Positions 9,189-18,291 are shown, counted from the first letter of the stretch. The stretch: 47,059 nucleotides of DNA from Gemmatimonadota bacterium (GCA_030747075.1 JASLLL010000020.1:1-47059); one strand, 5' to 3'. Program-made: numbers and translations. Notes: generated from the letters alone by a model not told the origin.

Positions 9189-9860
9189 CTAGAACCGGTA
9201 TGCGAGCCCCGCGCCGAAGTGGACAGCCGATGCTGTCCCGAACTGCATTTCAAGAACTTCGTAGTCTGCGCCCAGGTCCAGCAGGAGTCCGGGAGCCACC
9301 GCCACGAGAAGCCCGGCGCGTGCCGTTCCTCCCGGGTGGGACGCTTCAAAGGAATCTCCCCGGGCAACGCCGTCCACCGAGTCGACGGTGACGGTGGTAG
9401 TGTGATAGGCGGCGAACAGCGCGGCATAAGGCACCGCGCGCCAGTCGCGCTCCGAGACCCCGTCCAGACGCAGGCCCGCCCGAATCGAGAGCACCTCCAC
9501 CTGTCCCGCCGCATGCCCGGAACGCCCGTCATCGCGGAAGGGCACATCGAGCAGGTGGACCATCTGGTTGTCGAAGCCCCCGCGCCACATGGAGGCGCCC
9601 ACATCGAGACTGAAGCTGCCGAAGAGGCGGGCGGCCATGCCACCCCCCGCAACGGGACCGGCGTCCACGCCCTTGAGTTCGGTGCCGAACACATGCCCGT
9701 AGCCGCCGCGGCCATAGAGAACGATCCGAGAGGGATTCCGGCCCACATCCCCTTCGACAGCCTCCCAGGCCGCAGCGGGCGCGGGACGGGGAGCGAATGT
9801 GACTAGCCCCGCGAGCACCATGCCCAGAAGGGCGGACACACGGCAGTCGGTGCGATTCAT
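9189..9860 (-). CDS. Outer-membrane beta-barrel protein, function unknown
   Basis: A 223-residue secreted protein. The ATG at 9860 is preferred over a longer frame because GGAGGA lies just upstream and a signal peptide follows (about residues 1-30, ending PAPAAA). The mature part alternates polar and hydrophobic residues with many Gly and aromatic residues, and it ends with a C-terminal Phe (AGLAYRF), typical of outer-membrane barrels of 8-10 strands. I do not recognise a family. It precedes the M29 aminopeptidase on the same strand. Confidence 0.6.
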   Translation of the reverse strand: MNRTDCRVSALLGMVLAGLVTFAPRPAPAAAWEAVEGDVGRNPSRIVLYGRGGYGHVFGTELKGVDAGPVAGGGMAARLFGSFSLDVGASMWRGGFDNQMVHLLDVPFRDDGRSGHAAGQVEVLSIRAGLRLDGVSERDWRAVPYAALFAAYHTTTVTVDSVDGVARGDSFEASHPGGTARAGLLVAVAPGLLLDLGADYEVLEMQFGTASAVHFGAGLAYRF

Positions 9861-10092
9861 GCTTTCCTCCGGCGTCCGGACTTCCCTCAAGAGCGCGGCG
9901 TCCGACCCCTCGCGAGCCGAACCACACGAGCAACCCGTCGGCGATGCCGAATCGGGCGCGGACACTTTACCACTCGCCAGAAAGCCCGGCAAGCCGGGGA
10001 AGCCCCCGTTCGTACGGAGCGTTGCCCGCTCCCGGCACCCGTGATACGGTCCCCCGGCCTGTTTCCCCCTGTAGAATCAGCCGGAGAGGAGC

Positions 10093-12210
10093 ATGACCGT
10101 CCGACAGCATCCCAACCCTGACGCCGTTCTCTCCCGCGATGACCTGCTCCTGTTCTTCCGGAATATGGTGCTCTCACGCGCCGTCGACGACGAGGAGATC
10201 CGTCTCAAGCGGAAGAATCTCATCTTCTTCCAGATCTCCGGCGCGGGCCACGAAGCCGTGCTCACCGCCATCGGGCATCTGATGCGCCCGGGTTCGGACT
10301 GGTTCTTCCCGTACTACCGGGACCGTGCGCTGTGCCTGATGCTCGGGATGACGCCCGAGGAGATGCTCCAGAGCGCCGTCGCCGCCAGCACGGATCCCAA
10401 CTCACACGGCCGCCAGATGCCGAGCCACTGGGGGCACCGCCGCCTGAATATCGTCTCGCAGTCCAGCCCGACCGGCTCCCAGGTACTCCACGCGGTGGGG
10501 TGTGCGGAAGCGGGTTCGCTCTTTGAGCGGCTCCCGGGAATCGAGAACCGCGAAGACCGCTTCCACGGAGGCGAAGTGTCCTATGCGTCTCTCGGAGACG
10601 GAACGACCAGTCAGGGTGAGTTCTGGGAAGGCCTGAACACCGCGTCGGTGGGGAAGCTCCCGGTTCTCTTTCATGTGGAGGACAACGGTTACGCCATTTC
10701 CACTCCCGTGGAGCACCAGACTCCCGGCGGCAGCATATCCGCCGTCCTCGCGAGTTATCCCGGCCTCCGTGTGGAGCAGTGCGACGGAACCGACCCCGTG
10801 GAGAGCCACCGCAAGGCGAAAGAACTTCTCGCGCACATCCGCGCGGGCGAAGGCCCCGGGCTCCTGCACAGCCAGGTGACGCGCCCGTACTCCCACTCCC
10901 TCTCCGACGATCATCGCGCCTACCGCGACGCCGGGGAACTGGAGCAGGAGGCTGCGCGAGACTGCATCGCCACCTTCTCCCGCAGGCTCATCGACGACGG
11001 AACCGCCACGCAGCAGGAACTGGACGAGATCCGCGCCGAAGCGACCGCCACCGTAGAGGAAGCCTCGGCCCGCGCACAGGAAGCTCCCAAGCCAAAGCGC
11101 TCCCGGGAAGAGGCCGCCGCCCACCTCTACTCTCCCGCGGTGGATCCCACGGGGCCGGACTTCGACTCTCCGCCTTCCCGGGAGGGAGAGCCGGAGTCCA
11201 TCGTGGGGCTGGTGAACCGCTGCCTTGCTGAGGAAATGGAACGCAATCCGGGCATGGTCGTCTTCGGAGAAGATGTCGCGGACGCGTCCCGTGAGCACCT
11301 CCTTTCCGACATCCCCGGCAAGGGGGGCGTCTTCAAGGTGACCCACGGACTCCAGACGCGCTTCGGAGGAGACCGCGTGTTCAACTCGCCGCTGGCAGAG
11401 GCGAACATCGTCGGCCGTGCAGTGGGGATGGCCGTGCGGGGAATCAAGCCGGTCGTCGAGATCCAGTTCTTCGACTATGTGTGGCCCGCCATGATGCAGA
11501 TCCGGAACGAACTCGCCATGATGCGATGGCGCAGCGGCGGCGAGTTCGCCTGCCCCGTGGTCATCCGCATTCCCATCGGCGGCTACCTGCAGGGTGGCGC
11601 CGTCTATCATTCGCAGTCGGGAGAATCGATCTTCGCGCACTGTCCGGGCCTTCGTGTCGCGTTCCCGTCGAACGCGCTCGACGCCAGCGGCCTTCTGCGG
11701 ACCGCCATCCGGTGCGAGGACCCCGTACTCTTTCTGGAGCACAAGCACATCTACCGGCAGCCCTACGCGAAGGGCCCGCTCCCGGATTCGGACCACTGCA
11801 TTCCTTTCGGGCGAGCCCGAACCCACCGGCCCGGGACCGACCTGACGCTCGTCACCTGGGGTGCGCTCGTGCGCCGCTCGGAGATGGCCGCCGCCCGGCT
11901 CTCGGAAGAAGGAATCGAAGTGGAGATCCTGGACCTCCGAACGATCGCGCCCTGGGACTTCGAATCGGTCGCGGAGTCCGTGAAGCGAACGAACCGGTGC
12001 CTCGTCGTTCACGAAGACCATGTCACCTGCGGGTTCGGGGCGGAGGTGGCCGCACGCGTCGCGGACGACCTGTTCCCGTGGCTCGACGCGCCCGTCCGGC
12101 GCGTCGCGGGAATGGACACACCCGTTGCCTACTCCCCCGCGCTGGAGGACATGATCCTGCCGCAAGTTCAGGATGTCATCGAAGGGGCCCGGCAGGTTGC
12201 GACCTACTGA
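10093..12210 (+). CDS. Fused E1 alpha-beta subunit of a 2-oxoacid dehydrogenase
   Basis: A 705-residue fusion of the two thiamine-diphosphate-dependent E1 chains of a pyruvate or branched-chain 2-oxoacid dehydrogenase. The alpha part (about 1-335) carries the ThDP motif GDG at 168-170, with N198 twenty-seven residues later (EDNGYAIS). A charged Ala/Glu/Pro linker (about 320-365) joins the beta part (367-705), which has VFGEDVAD near residue 392 and NSPLAEANIVG. Both halves look intact. No E2 or E3 gene lies in the window, so the partner complex is encoded elsewhere. GGAGAGGAG is close before the ATG. The substrate (pyruvate or branched-chain keto acid) is uncertain, though ilvE lies 12 kb away. 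Confidence 0.88.
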   Translation: MTVRQHPNPDAVLSRDDLLLFFRNMVLSRAVDDEEIRLKRKNLIFFQISGAGHEAVLTAIGHLMRPGSDWFFPYYRDRALCLMLGMTPEEMLQSAVAASTDPNSHGRQMPSHWGHRRLNIVSQSSPTGSQVLHAVGCAEAGSLFERLPGIENREDRFHGGEVSYASLGDGTTSQGEFWEGLNTASVGKLPVLFHVEDNGYAISTPVEHQTPGGSISAVLASYPGLRVEQCDGTDPVESHRKAKELLAHIRAGEGPGLLHSQVTRPYSHSLSDDHRAYRDAGELEQEAARDCIATFSRRLIDDGTATQQELDEIRAEATATVEEASARAQEAPKPKRSREEAAAHLYSPAVDPTGPDFDSPPSREGEPESIVGLVNRCLAEEMERNPGMVVFGEDVADASREHLLSDIPGKGGVFKVTHGLQTRFGGDRVFNSPLAEANIVGRAVGMAVRGIKPVVEIQFFDYVWPAMMQIRNELAMMRWRSGGEFACPVVIRIPIGGYLQGGAVYHSQSGESIFAHCPGLRVAFPSNALDASGLLRTAIRCEDPVLFLEHKHIYRQPYAKGPLPDSDHCIPFGRARTHRPGTDLTLVTWGALVRRSEMAAARLSEEGIEVEILDLRTIAPWDFESVAESVKRTNRCLVVHEDHVTCGFGAEVAARVADDLFPWLDAPVRRVAGMDTPVAYSPALEDMILPQVQDVIEGARQVATY

Positions 12211-14083
12211 GACCCGCTTCGTCCTCGGCGCGGCCATCCTTGCGGCCGCCCTCTCGCTCTCTCTTCCCGCAACTTCCGCGCACGCCCGGACGCAGACGCG
12301 CCTCCTGGATGAAGAATCCGAGGCGGACGCGCTGGCCGGTCTCGACCACCTCTACCACGGACGCATGCAACACGCGGCCCGCCGATTTGAACGCATCCGG
12401 GAGCGCCATCCGCAAAGCCCCGCCGCGGACTTTCTCCACGGAGGCATCGAGTGGCATCGCGTGGCGACGGGACTGGAAGGCACCGGCAGCGGAAGCAGCG
12501 CGGAGAAACAGTTCTTCGCGAGAATGGACGCCGCGATCGAACTCGGAGAGGCCGCCGCCGACCGGGATCCCGACGATGTCGCCGCGCGCTTTTTCCTGGG
12601 CGGCGCCTACGGCTACAAGGCGCGCTACCTGGCGCTGCGCGAGGACTGGTGGTCCGCGTATCGCACCGGACGGCGCGGCGTCAAGCATCTGGAGTGGGTT
12701 GCCGAACACGCGCCGGACCTCGGTGACGCGAAGCTCGGCCTCGGCATCTATCACTACTACGCCGATGTCCTGCCGAGCGTCCTCAAGTTCTTCAGCGGAT
12801 TCCTCGGGTTGCACGGGGATCGCGAAAAGGGAATGGCCGAACTGAAGGAGGCCGCCATCCACGGCACACTCGTGTCGGTGGAAGCGCGGTTCTTCCTGGC
12901 GGAGCTTCAGACTTCCTTCGAAGACGAGCACTGGACCGCACTGGGCTACTCCCGCGATCTCCGGGACACTTATCCGGAAAACGAACTCTTCCGCTGGCTG
13001 AATGGCCGCATCCTCGACGAGCTGCACCTCTCCGAACTCGCCCTCCCCGAGTGGCTCTGGCTTCGGGACAAGGCGAACCGGCGGTCGCTTCGCGGCTTCC
13101 TGGACTACCGGCTTGCCCGGACGAAGCTCTACGGCGGCGACTTCGCGGGCGCGGCCGCAGAGCTCGGGGCGCTCCTCGACGGGCGCGGCGCCGGAAGCCG
13201 CCGAATCAACGCATGGGGCTACCTCCGCCTCGGACAGGCGCTGGACTTCCTCGGGAGGCACGACGACGCGCTCCGCCGCTGGCGACAGGCCCGCGACGCC
13301 GACGCCTCCGATACGGTGTCCGACCGCGCACAGGTCCGACTGGACGCCGGGAGAGACCACGCCGCGGCGGAAGCGTTGGAGGAACTGGCGGAAGTGGCAC
13401 GCATCGTCCTCCACACCGGTGAGCACAGCCCCGACTCCCTCGACTCCATCGAAGCGCGCGCGCGGGCGACCACGCAGGATCTCACGCGGGAACGCCGAAC
13501 CCTGCTGTTCGCGATCGTCATGAATCTGGCGAAGGCGCGGATGGCGGCCGGGGACGAGGAAGGTGCTCTGGTGGCACTCGACCGTGCGGAGGCATCGAGC
13601 GTTCGCCCGTCGCGGGAAGTCCGGGCGCTCCTGCAGGAGACACGCGCCCGGGCCCTCTTCCGAATGGGGCGGCTCGAAGAGGCCGCGCACGCGCTGGAGG
13701 CCGCCCGCCGTGACGCCCCCGATGACGCACGAGCGCGGATCGACGCGGAGCAGGGGATCGTCCGGCGCGCCATCGCACGGAAGCCAGGCGCACATCCGAA
13801 GACCGGCCTTCGCATTACGGCGCGCGATCGCGGAGAGTTCCTGATGGAAGTCGAGACGCCGCTCGGCCGCGTCCCCATGACGCGGACTCGCGGAACCTGG
13901 ACGGCCCACATTCCGGCCACAGACGGTGGGGCGCGGTACCGCTTCGTCGTCGACGGGAACCAGACGCGGGTCGATCCGTGGGCGCCGCGGGTGCGACTGG
14001 TGGAGGGCGAGGCGTGGAGCGAAACTCCCGCGTCAGGCCAGGCAGAAGAAGTCCCGGCCCTCGGCGTATCCCCACCGCGCTAG
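12173..14083 (+). CDS. Secreted TPR protein with C-terminal E-set/glycogen-binding-like domain
   Basis: A 636-residue protein whose start overlaps the E1 gene by 38 bases (ATG at 12173; a TTG at 12197 is the alternative). A basic n-region and hydrophobic core (about 10-38) look like a signal peptide ending SAHA. Most of the chain is helical and Ala/Arg/Glu-rich, with tetratricopeptide-like pairs (about 45-535). The final 75 residues switch to beta structure with GRVPM, TWTAHIP and YRFVVDGNQTRVDPWAP, the pattern of the E-set/CBM48-like domain. The function is unknown; a periplasmic scaffold that binds glycan is one guess. Its last 51 bases overlap the converging glycosyltransferase gene. Confidence 0.65.
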   Translation: MSSKGPGRLRPTETRFVLGAAILAAALSLSLPATSAHARTQTRLLDEESEADALAGLDHLYHGRMQHAARRFERIRERHPQSPAADFLHGGIEWHRVATGLEGTGSGSSAEKQFFARMDAAIELGEAAADRDPDDVAARFFLGGAYGYKARYLALREDWWSAYRTGRRGVKHLEWVAEHAPDLGDAKLGLGIYHYYADVLPSVLKFFSGFLGLHGDREKGMAELKEAAIHGTLVSVEARFFLAELQTSFEDEHWTALGYSRDLRDTYPENELFRWLNGRILDELHLSELALPEWLWLRDKANRRSLRGFLDYRLARTKLYGGDFAGAAAELGALLDGRGAGSRRINAWGYLRLGQALDFLGRHDDALRRWRQARDADASDTVSDRAQVRLDAGRDHAAAEALEELAEVARIVLHTGEHSPDSLDSIEARARATTQDLTRERRTLLFAIVMNLAKARMAAGDEEGALVALDRAEASSVRPSREVRALLQETRARALFRMGRLEEAAHALEAARRDAPDDARARIDAEQGIVRRAIARKPGAHPKTGLRITARDRGEFLMEVETPLGRVPMTRTRGTWTAHIPATDGGARYRFVVDGNQTRVDPWAPRVRLVEGEAWSETPASGQAEEVPALGVSPPR

Positions 14084-15055
14084 CCGCTCGCGGATCTGGG
14101 CGCGCGCGCCTTTCGTTCCCACGCACGCCAGCACCACGCAATCCGGCCGCTCGACCAGCGTTTCAGCCGGGAGAATGGGCACGCCCATCGTGCGGCGGCC
14201 GACCTTTGTCGGCGCGATGTCCACAAAGTGCCGGAGAGCCACCCCGCCCTTCCGCAGCGCCTTCGCCATGCGCTTCCCGTCGCGTCCCGCGCCCCAGACG
14301 ATCGCGTGGACCTCTCCGTCGCCGGTCGCATGCTCTCGCTCCCGAAGAGTCCCGGCCAGGTGCTCCGCCTTGCACTCCAGAAAAGCCCGGGGCGAATACC
14401 GCGAATCCGTCCAGGTGAGCCTTCTCCTGTGTTCGCGAATACGCGTCAGCACTTTGGGTACTTTTCCAAACCGCCACCCGGCCCGCCAGCCGCGCAGCCA
14501 GAGGTCATAGTCTTCCGGGAAAGGCCCGTCGGAGTATCCGTTCACGGCGCGCAACGCATCCGTGCGCACCATGACCGATGGATGCGGAAGCGGGGACTCG
14601 ACCAGAAGGTCACGGGTCACCGCGCGATGCGTCACCAGCGAGTTCAGCCATCGCTCATAACCGCGAAGCCCCTCCGACACGCTCTCGCCAAAGAACTCCA
14701 CCAGCGACGACACCACGGTCCCCTCCGGATCCGCGCGAAGGAACGCGACCTGTTCCGCAAGGCGCTCCGGCATCATTTCGTCGTCGGCGTCCATGCGGGC
14801 TACGAGCGGCGCACGCACGCGGGCCAGTCCGTCATTGAGAGTCGGGACCAGTCCGCGTCGCTCCCCGCGCACGATCTCAAAGCGACCGTCCTCCGCGGCG
14901 TAACGCTCCCCCACTTCCGCGGATGCGTCTCGCGACCCATCGTCCAGGATGAGGCAGCGGAAGTCAGGCAGTGTCTGGGTTCGGATTCCTTCGAGTGCAT
15001 CGGGCAGCGTCGCAACCGAATCGCGCACGGGCAGCAGTATGTCGACAGTGGACAT
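14033..15055 (-). CDS. GT2 glycosyltransferase with C-terminal Rossmann-like domain
   Basis: A 340-residue protein. Residues 1-235 form a GT-A family 2 glycosyltransferase with LDDGS at 37-41 and the metal-binding DADD at 89-92. An EDYDLWLRG segment near 187 resembles the ED catalytic motif. Residues from about 250 form a second domain with VWGAGRDGKRM, FVDIAPTKVG and VPILPAE, which resembles the nucleotide-binding domain at the C-terminus of C-methyltransferases and PglD-like proteins. It starts 7 bases after the aldo/keto reductase stop, so the two form an operon. The acceptor and sugar are unknown. Its 3' end overlaps the converging TPR gene by 51 bases. Confidence 0.8.
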   Translation of the reverse strand: MSTVDILLPVRDSVATLPDALEGIRTQTLPDFRCLILDDGSRDASAEVGERYAAEDGRFEIVRGERRGLVPTLNDGLARVRAPLVARMDADDEMMPERLAEQVAFLRADPEGTVVSSLVEFFGESVSEGLRGYERWLNSLVTHRAVTRDLLVESPLPHPSVMVRTDALRAVNGYSDGPFPEDYDLWLRGWRAGWRFGKVPKVLTRIREHRRRLTWTDSRYSPRAFLECKAEHLAGTLREREHATGDGEVHAIVWGAGRDGKRMAKALRKGGVALRHFVDIAPTKVGRRTMGVPILPAETLVERPDCVVLACVGTKGARAQIRERLARWGYAEGRDFFCLA

Positions 15056-15061
15056 GGCGCG

Positions 15062-16045
15062 CTATCCGGGCACGGGGGCCCCCGCCGTACGGCTCCGGCC
15101 GAGTTCCCGCGCCCGCGCGATCTCGATGTCCGTCAGCGCAGGCGTGCGGAGACTCCCGACCAGTCCGTCCACCTGCTCGGGGCTGCGAAAGCCGGGGATC
15201 GTGGCCGCCACCGCCGGGTGCGACAGTGTGAAGAGCAGCGCCGCTTCCATCAGGGTGCGACCGCCGTCAGTCGAAAGGAAACGAAACTCCTCGGCACGGG
15301 CGACGCGCGCTTCCACCTCTTCCCGCGTGAGGCTGCTTCGCCAGTCGTCGGGCGGGAACTCGGTCTTTCGGGTGTACCGCCCCGAGAGAAATCCGTAGGC
15401 CAGCGGAATGGAGGCGATGACCGCCACCCGGTGTTCCAGAGCCGCAGGCAGCAGCTCCGTGAGCGCGCCCTGCTGCAGCAGATTGAAGGTGGCCTGCACA
15501 ACATCCACCCGGCCGGAGCCAAGCAGTCGGACACCGGCTTCGTAGTCCGTGCCGACGCTCACGCCGCCAAGCCGGATGAGGCCGGACGCCTTCAACTCAT
15601 CAAGCGCATCGAGCGCGCGATCCGTTTCCGCACCCTCGTCCGGGATCGCGTGAAGCTGCAGAAGGTCCAGCGTGTCTACGCGAAGCCGGGTCGCCGAGCG
15701 TCGTGCCGCCGCGTGAATGTGTTCGCGTGAGAGGTCCTTCGTCCATCGCTCGATACCATCAGGAACCCAGCCGCACTTGGTCGCCAGCACCACCTGTCCG
15801 CGACGCGGCCCGACCACCTCTCCCAGAATGCGTTCGGCGCGGCCCAGACCGTAGGAGTCCGCTGTATCGAAGAAGTTCACACCGGCATCCAGCGCACGCT
15901 CGATCCCGCGCTTCGCTTCACTTCGGGGTACGGCGCCGTATCCGGTCGGCGCACCGCCGAGGAGGATGGACCCCCCCGCCTGCCATGTGCCGAGCCCGAC
16001 TTCGGACACCTCGATGGGGTGCTCCCCCAGGGAACGGTATCTCAT
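15062..16045 (-). CDS. Aldo/keto reductase
   Basis: A 327-residue NAD(P)H-dependent oxidoreductase. The catalytic tetrad is visible as D60, Y65 (FFDTADSYG), K90 (LATKCG) and H132 (LLQLHAIPD). The ATG at 16045 gives the usual MRYRSLG start; an ATG seven codons upstream is possible, and the much longer frame to 16453 runs into the divergent sulfatase gene. The C-terminal IPGFRSPEQVDG is the cofactor phosphate-binding region. The protein belongs to the general YhdN/L-fucose-dehydrogenase-like group; the substrate is unknown. It leads an operon with the glycosyltransferase. Confidence 0.88.
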   Translation of the reverse strand: MRYRSLGEHPIEVSEVGLGTWQAGGSILLGGAPTGYGAVPRSEAKRGIERALDAGVNFFDTADSYGLGRAERILGEVVGPRRGQVVLATKCGWVPDGIERWTKDLSREHIHAAARRSATRLRVDTLDLLQLHAIPDEGAETDRALDALDELKASGLIRLGGVSVGTDYEAGVRLLGSGRVDVVQATFNLLQQGALTELLPAALEHRVAVIASIPLAYGFLSGRYTRKTEFPPDDWRSSLTREEVEARVARAEEFRFLSTDGGRTLMEAALLFTLSHPAVAATIPGFRSPEQVDGLVGSLRTPALTDIEIARARELGRSRTAGAPVPG

Positions 16046-16172
16046 GGGGCGCGACTGTAGGCGCATTCCCGTGCCGAGGCAAGCCGCGTGCCGCTCCCGG
16101 TGGCCACCTCTCCGGGCGTCTGGTAGCCTGCGTGTCCCGGCACGGGCCGGGCAATGCGAAGGCGAAAGCGTC

Positions 16173-18080
16173 ATGAACCGATGCAGACCCGACCGTTCTC
16201 GATTGGCGACCGCCACCATGGTGGCGCTGCTGGCGGGCGTACTGGCCCCCGGCTGCTCCACCCCGCCGGAAGGCCCCGGCGTGCTCCTCGTGACGCTGGA
16301 CACGACGCGCCCCGACCGCATCGGCGCATACGGACACCCCGATGCGCACACGCCCCACCTTGACGCGCTCGCCCGCTCCGGAACGCTCTTTGAACTGGGG
16401 ATCGCGGATGTCCCCGTCACGCTTCCCAGCCATACCACGCTCATGACCGGCATCCCCGCGCTCGGACATGGCGTGCGCTACAACGCGGACTTCAAGGTGG
16501 CCGAAAGCGCCGTCACTCTCGCGGAGAAGCTCCGGGATGCCGGGTATGCGACCGGGGCCGTCATCTCCGCGCTGGTGCTGGATTCGAAGTTCGGGATCGC
16601 GCAGGGATTCGACCACTACGACGACGACCTCACGCCGGGGTATGTGAAGCACGACGAGTCGCTCTACCCCGATCAGACGCACTGGCTCCCCAAGGCGGAC
16701 CGGCGCGCGGCGGAAGCGGTCGACCGTTCCATCGCGTGGCTTGCCGGGGCGCCCCGGCCGTTCTTCCTGTGGACGCACATCTACGACCCGCACTTCCCCT
16801 TCGACCCACCCCCGCCGTGGAGTGCTCGCACGGCGGATCTGTATCTGGCCGAGATCGAATATACGGATCACCAGTTGGGCCGTCTGATGAAGCGACTGGC
16901 CGCGTCCGCGCTGTCGGAAGAAACCGTGATCGTGGTGACCGCCGACCATGGAGAGGGGCTCGATCAGCATCGCGAGGACGGACACGGCATCTTCCTGTAC
17001 GACGACACCATTCGCGTACCGCTCGTGATCCACGCGCCCGGGGCCGACTGCGCAGGACGGGTCATTCCGGATCAGGTGCGCACGATGGATGTCGCGGCCA
17101 CCGTGCTGGAACTTGCGGGCGCGGCGGAGCCTTCGCTCGGGCTGGGGGGGTCGCTGGTCCCGCTGATGCGGGGAATCGGCCCGGCCCCGGACAGTGTGGC
17201 CTACTGCGAGTCGATCAAGACGAAGCTCTTCTACGGGGGATCGGGACTGAAGGCCATCCGAACGCGCAACGCCAAGTTCGTCTGGGCGCCACGGCCCGAA
17301 CTCTACGATCTCGCGCGCGATCCGGGCGAAACCCGGTCGCTGCCCGACGACGCCGACCGGATGCGCCGGTTCCTTGCGACACAGGTGGCCGCCATCCTCT
17401 CCGCCGGGGAAGCCACGGTGGAAGCGGCGAACCCGGACGCCGAGACGCTGGAAGCGCTCGCCAGCCTGGGCTATCTGGGGGGGAGCGGCGGGACCGCACG
17501 ACCCGGCACCACGGAGGAGGAAATGCACCTGACGGGCTATGACCCCAAGGATCTTGTCGATGTCTCCATGGCCGCCCGCGAAATCCAGAACGGCTTTTTC
17601 GACAGCGGAGAGAGGAAACTCCGCCGCTTCTTCCGCACCGCCCCCACCCCGCGGGATGATCGACAGATGACACGCCTGTGGGCTGCCGCGCATCAGAACT
17701 ACGCGAAGATCTGGATGGTCCGAAAGGACTACGCCGCGGCGGCAAAGGAGTATCGGCTTGCCTGCGAAACGGATCCGACCTACGACGCCGCACGATGGAG
17801 TCTGATCTTCGCGCTGAATCTCGCGAGAGACGAGGAGGCCGCCGTTCGTGAGGGAGGGCGCATCTTGGAAGAGTGGCCCCGGTCATGGAGAGTGCGTTTC
17901 CATCGGGGAATCGCGCTGGCGGAAATGGGCAATACCGACGAGGCCACCGCGGAGCTTGATCGCATTCTTCGGGACGCGCCGCAATCCCATGACGCGCGAA
18001 AGCTGGCCGCCTACTATCGCCCCAGACTCGGAACGCCATCCGAAGCGGAGGCGCTCGCAGCCTATCGTCAGGGAGGGTGA
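16173..18080 (+). CDS. Sulfatase-like hydrolase with C-terminal TPRs, no formylglycine motif
   Basis: A 635-residue exported protein of the alkaline-phosphatase/sulfatase superfamily. An N-terminal signal ends at LAPGC (C28), so it may be a lipoprotein, although the lipobox is imperfect. Metal-site segments are present: VTLDTTRPD near 40-48, TADHGEG and EDGHG. The position of the sulfatase CxPxR motif reads TLPSH (83-87), so no Cys or Ser is available for formylglycine and the Arg is His. Related TPR-bearing sulfatase-like proteins share this. From about residue 460 the chain is helical with TPR-like repeats. Phosphoesterase or phosphotransferase activity is as likely as sulfatase activity. 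It ends 7 bases before converging thiS. Confidence 0.78.
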   Translation: MNRCRPDRSRLATATMVALLAGVLAPGCSTPPEGPGVLLVTLDTTRPDRIGAYGHPDAHTPHLDALARSGTLFELGIADVPVTLPSHTTLMTGIPALGHGVRYNADFKVAESAVTLAEKLRDAGYATGAVISALVLDSKFGIAQGFDHYDDDLTPGYVKHDESLYPDQTHWLPKADRRAAEAVDRSIAWLAGAPRPFFLWTHIYDPHFPFDPPPPWSARTADLYLAEIEYTDHQLGRLMKRLAASALSEETVIVVTADHGEGLDQHREDGHGIFLYDDTIRVPLVIHAPGADCAGRVIPDQVRTMDVAATVLELAGAAEPSLGLGGSLVPLMRGIGPAPDSVAYCESIKTKLFYGGSGLKAIRTRNAKFVWAPRPELYDLARDPGETRSLPDDADRMRRFLATQVAAILSAGEATVEAANPDAETLEALASLGYLGGSGGTARPGTTEEEMHLTGYDPKDLVDVSMAAREIQNGFFDSGERKLRRFFRTAPTPRDDRQMTRLWAAAHQNYAKIWMVRKDYAAAAKEYRLACETDPTYDAARWSLIFALNLARDEEAAVREGGRILEEWPRSWRVRFHRGIALAEMGNTDEATAELDRILRDAPQSHDARKLAAYYRPRLGTPSEAEALAAYRQGG

Positions 18081-18087
18081 CGGCGGC

Positions 18088-18291
18088 CTACCCCCCCGCC
18101 ATCGGCCGAACCAGTTCCACGCGGTCGCCCGGGCTGATCCGGGTCCGGTCGAAGAGTTCGCGCCCTGTCGCCTGTCCGTTCACTTCCGCCACCACCCAGC
18201 GCGGGTCGAGTTTCAGCCCTCGGAGAAGGTCCGAGACGGTCATGCCCGGTGCTGTCGGATGGGACTTGCCGTTCAGCAGGAACTCACCCAT
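18088..18291 (-). CDS. thiS: Sulfur carrier protein ThiS
   Basis: A 67-residue ubiquitin-fold protein ending in Gly-Gly (RPMAGG), the tail that is adenylated and thiocarboxylated to deliver sulfur to the thiazole ring of thiamine. It begins FLLNGK and has VAEVNGQ and GDRVELV, all typical of ThiS. The ATG at 18291 overlaps the end of thiH by 8 bases, so translation is probably coupled. No ThiF adenylyltransferase gene is present nearby. Confidence 0.92.
   Translation of the reverse strand: MGEFLLNGKSHPTAPGMTVSDLLRGLKLDPRWVVAEVNGQATGRELFDRTRISPGDRVELVRPMAGG

Noticed and set aside
9985-9998. Short palindrome CCCGGC-AA-GCCGGG upstream of the E1 gene
   Set aside because: The loop is too small for a stable hairpin and the sequence is likely in GC-rich DNA by chance.
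10402-12237. Minus-strand open frame of 611 codons opposite the E1 gene
   Set aside because: Composition is that of an antisense shadow; the plus strand carries clear ThDP enzyme motifs.
12176-13909. Minus-strand open frame of 577 codons opposite the TPR gene
   Set aside because: No motif, no ribosome site, and shadow-like composition.
16046-16453. N-terminal extension of the aldo/keto reductase frame
   Set aside because: It overlaps the divergent sulfatase gene and lacks reductase sequence; MRYRSLG is the normal start.
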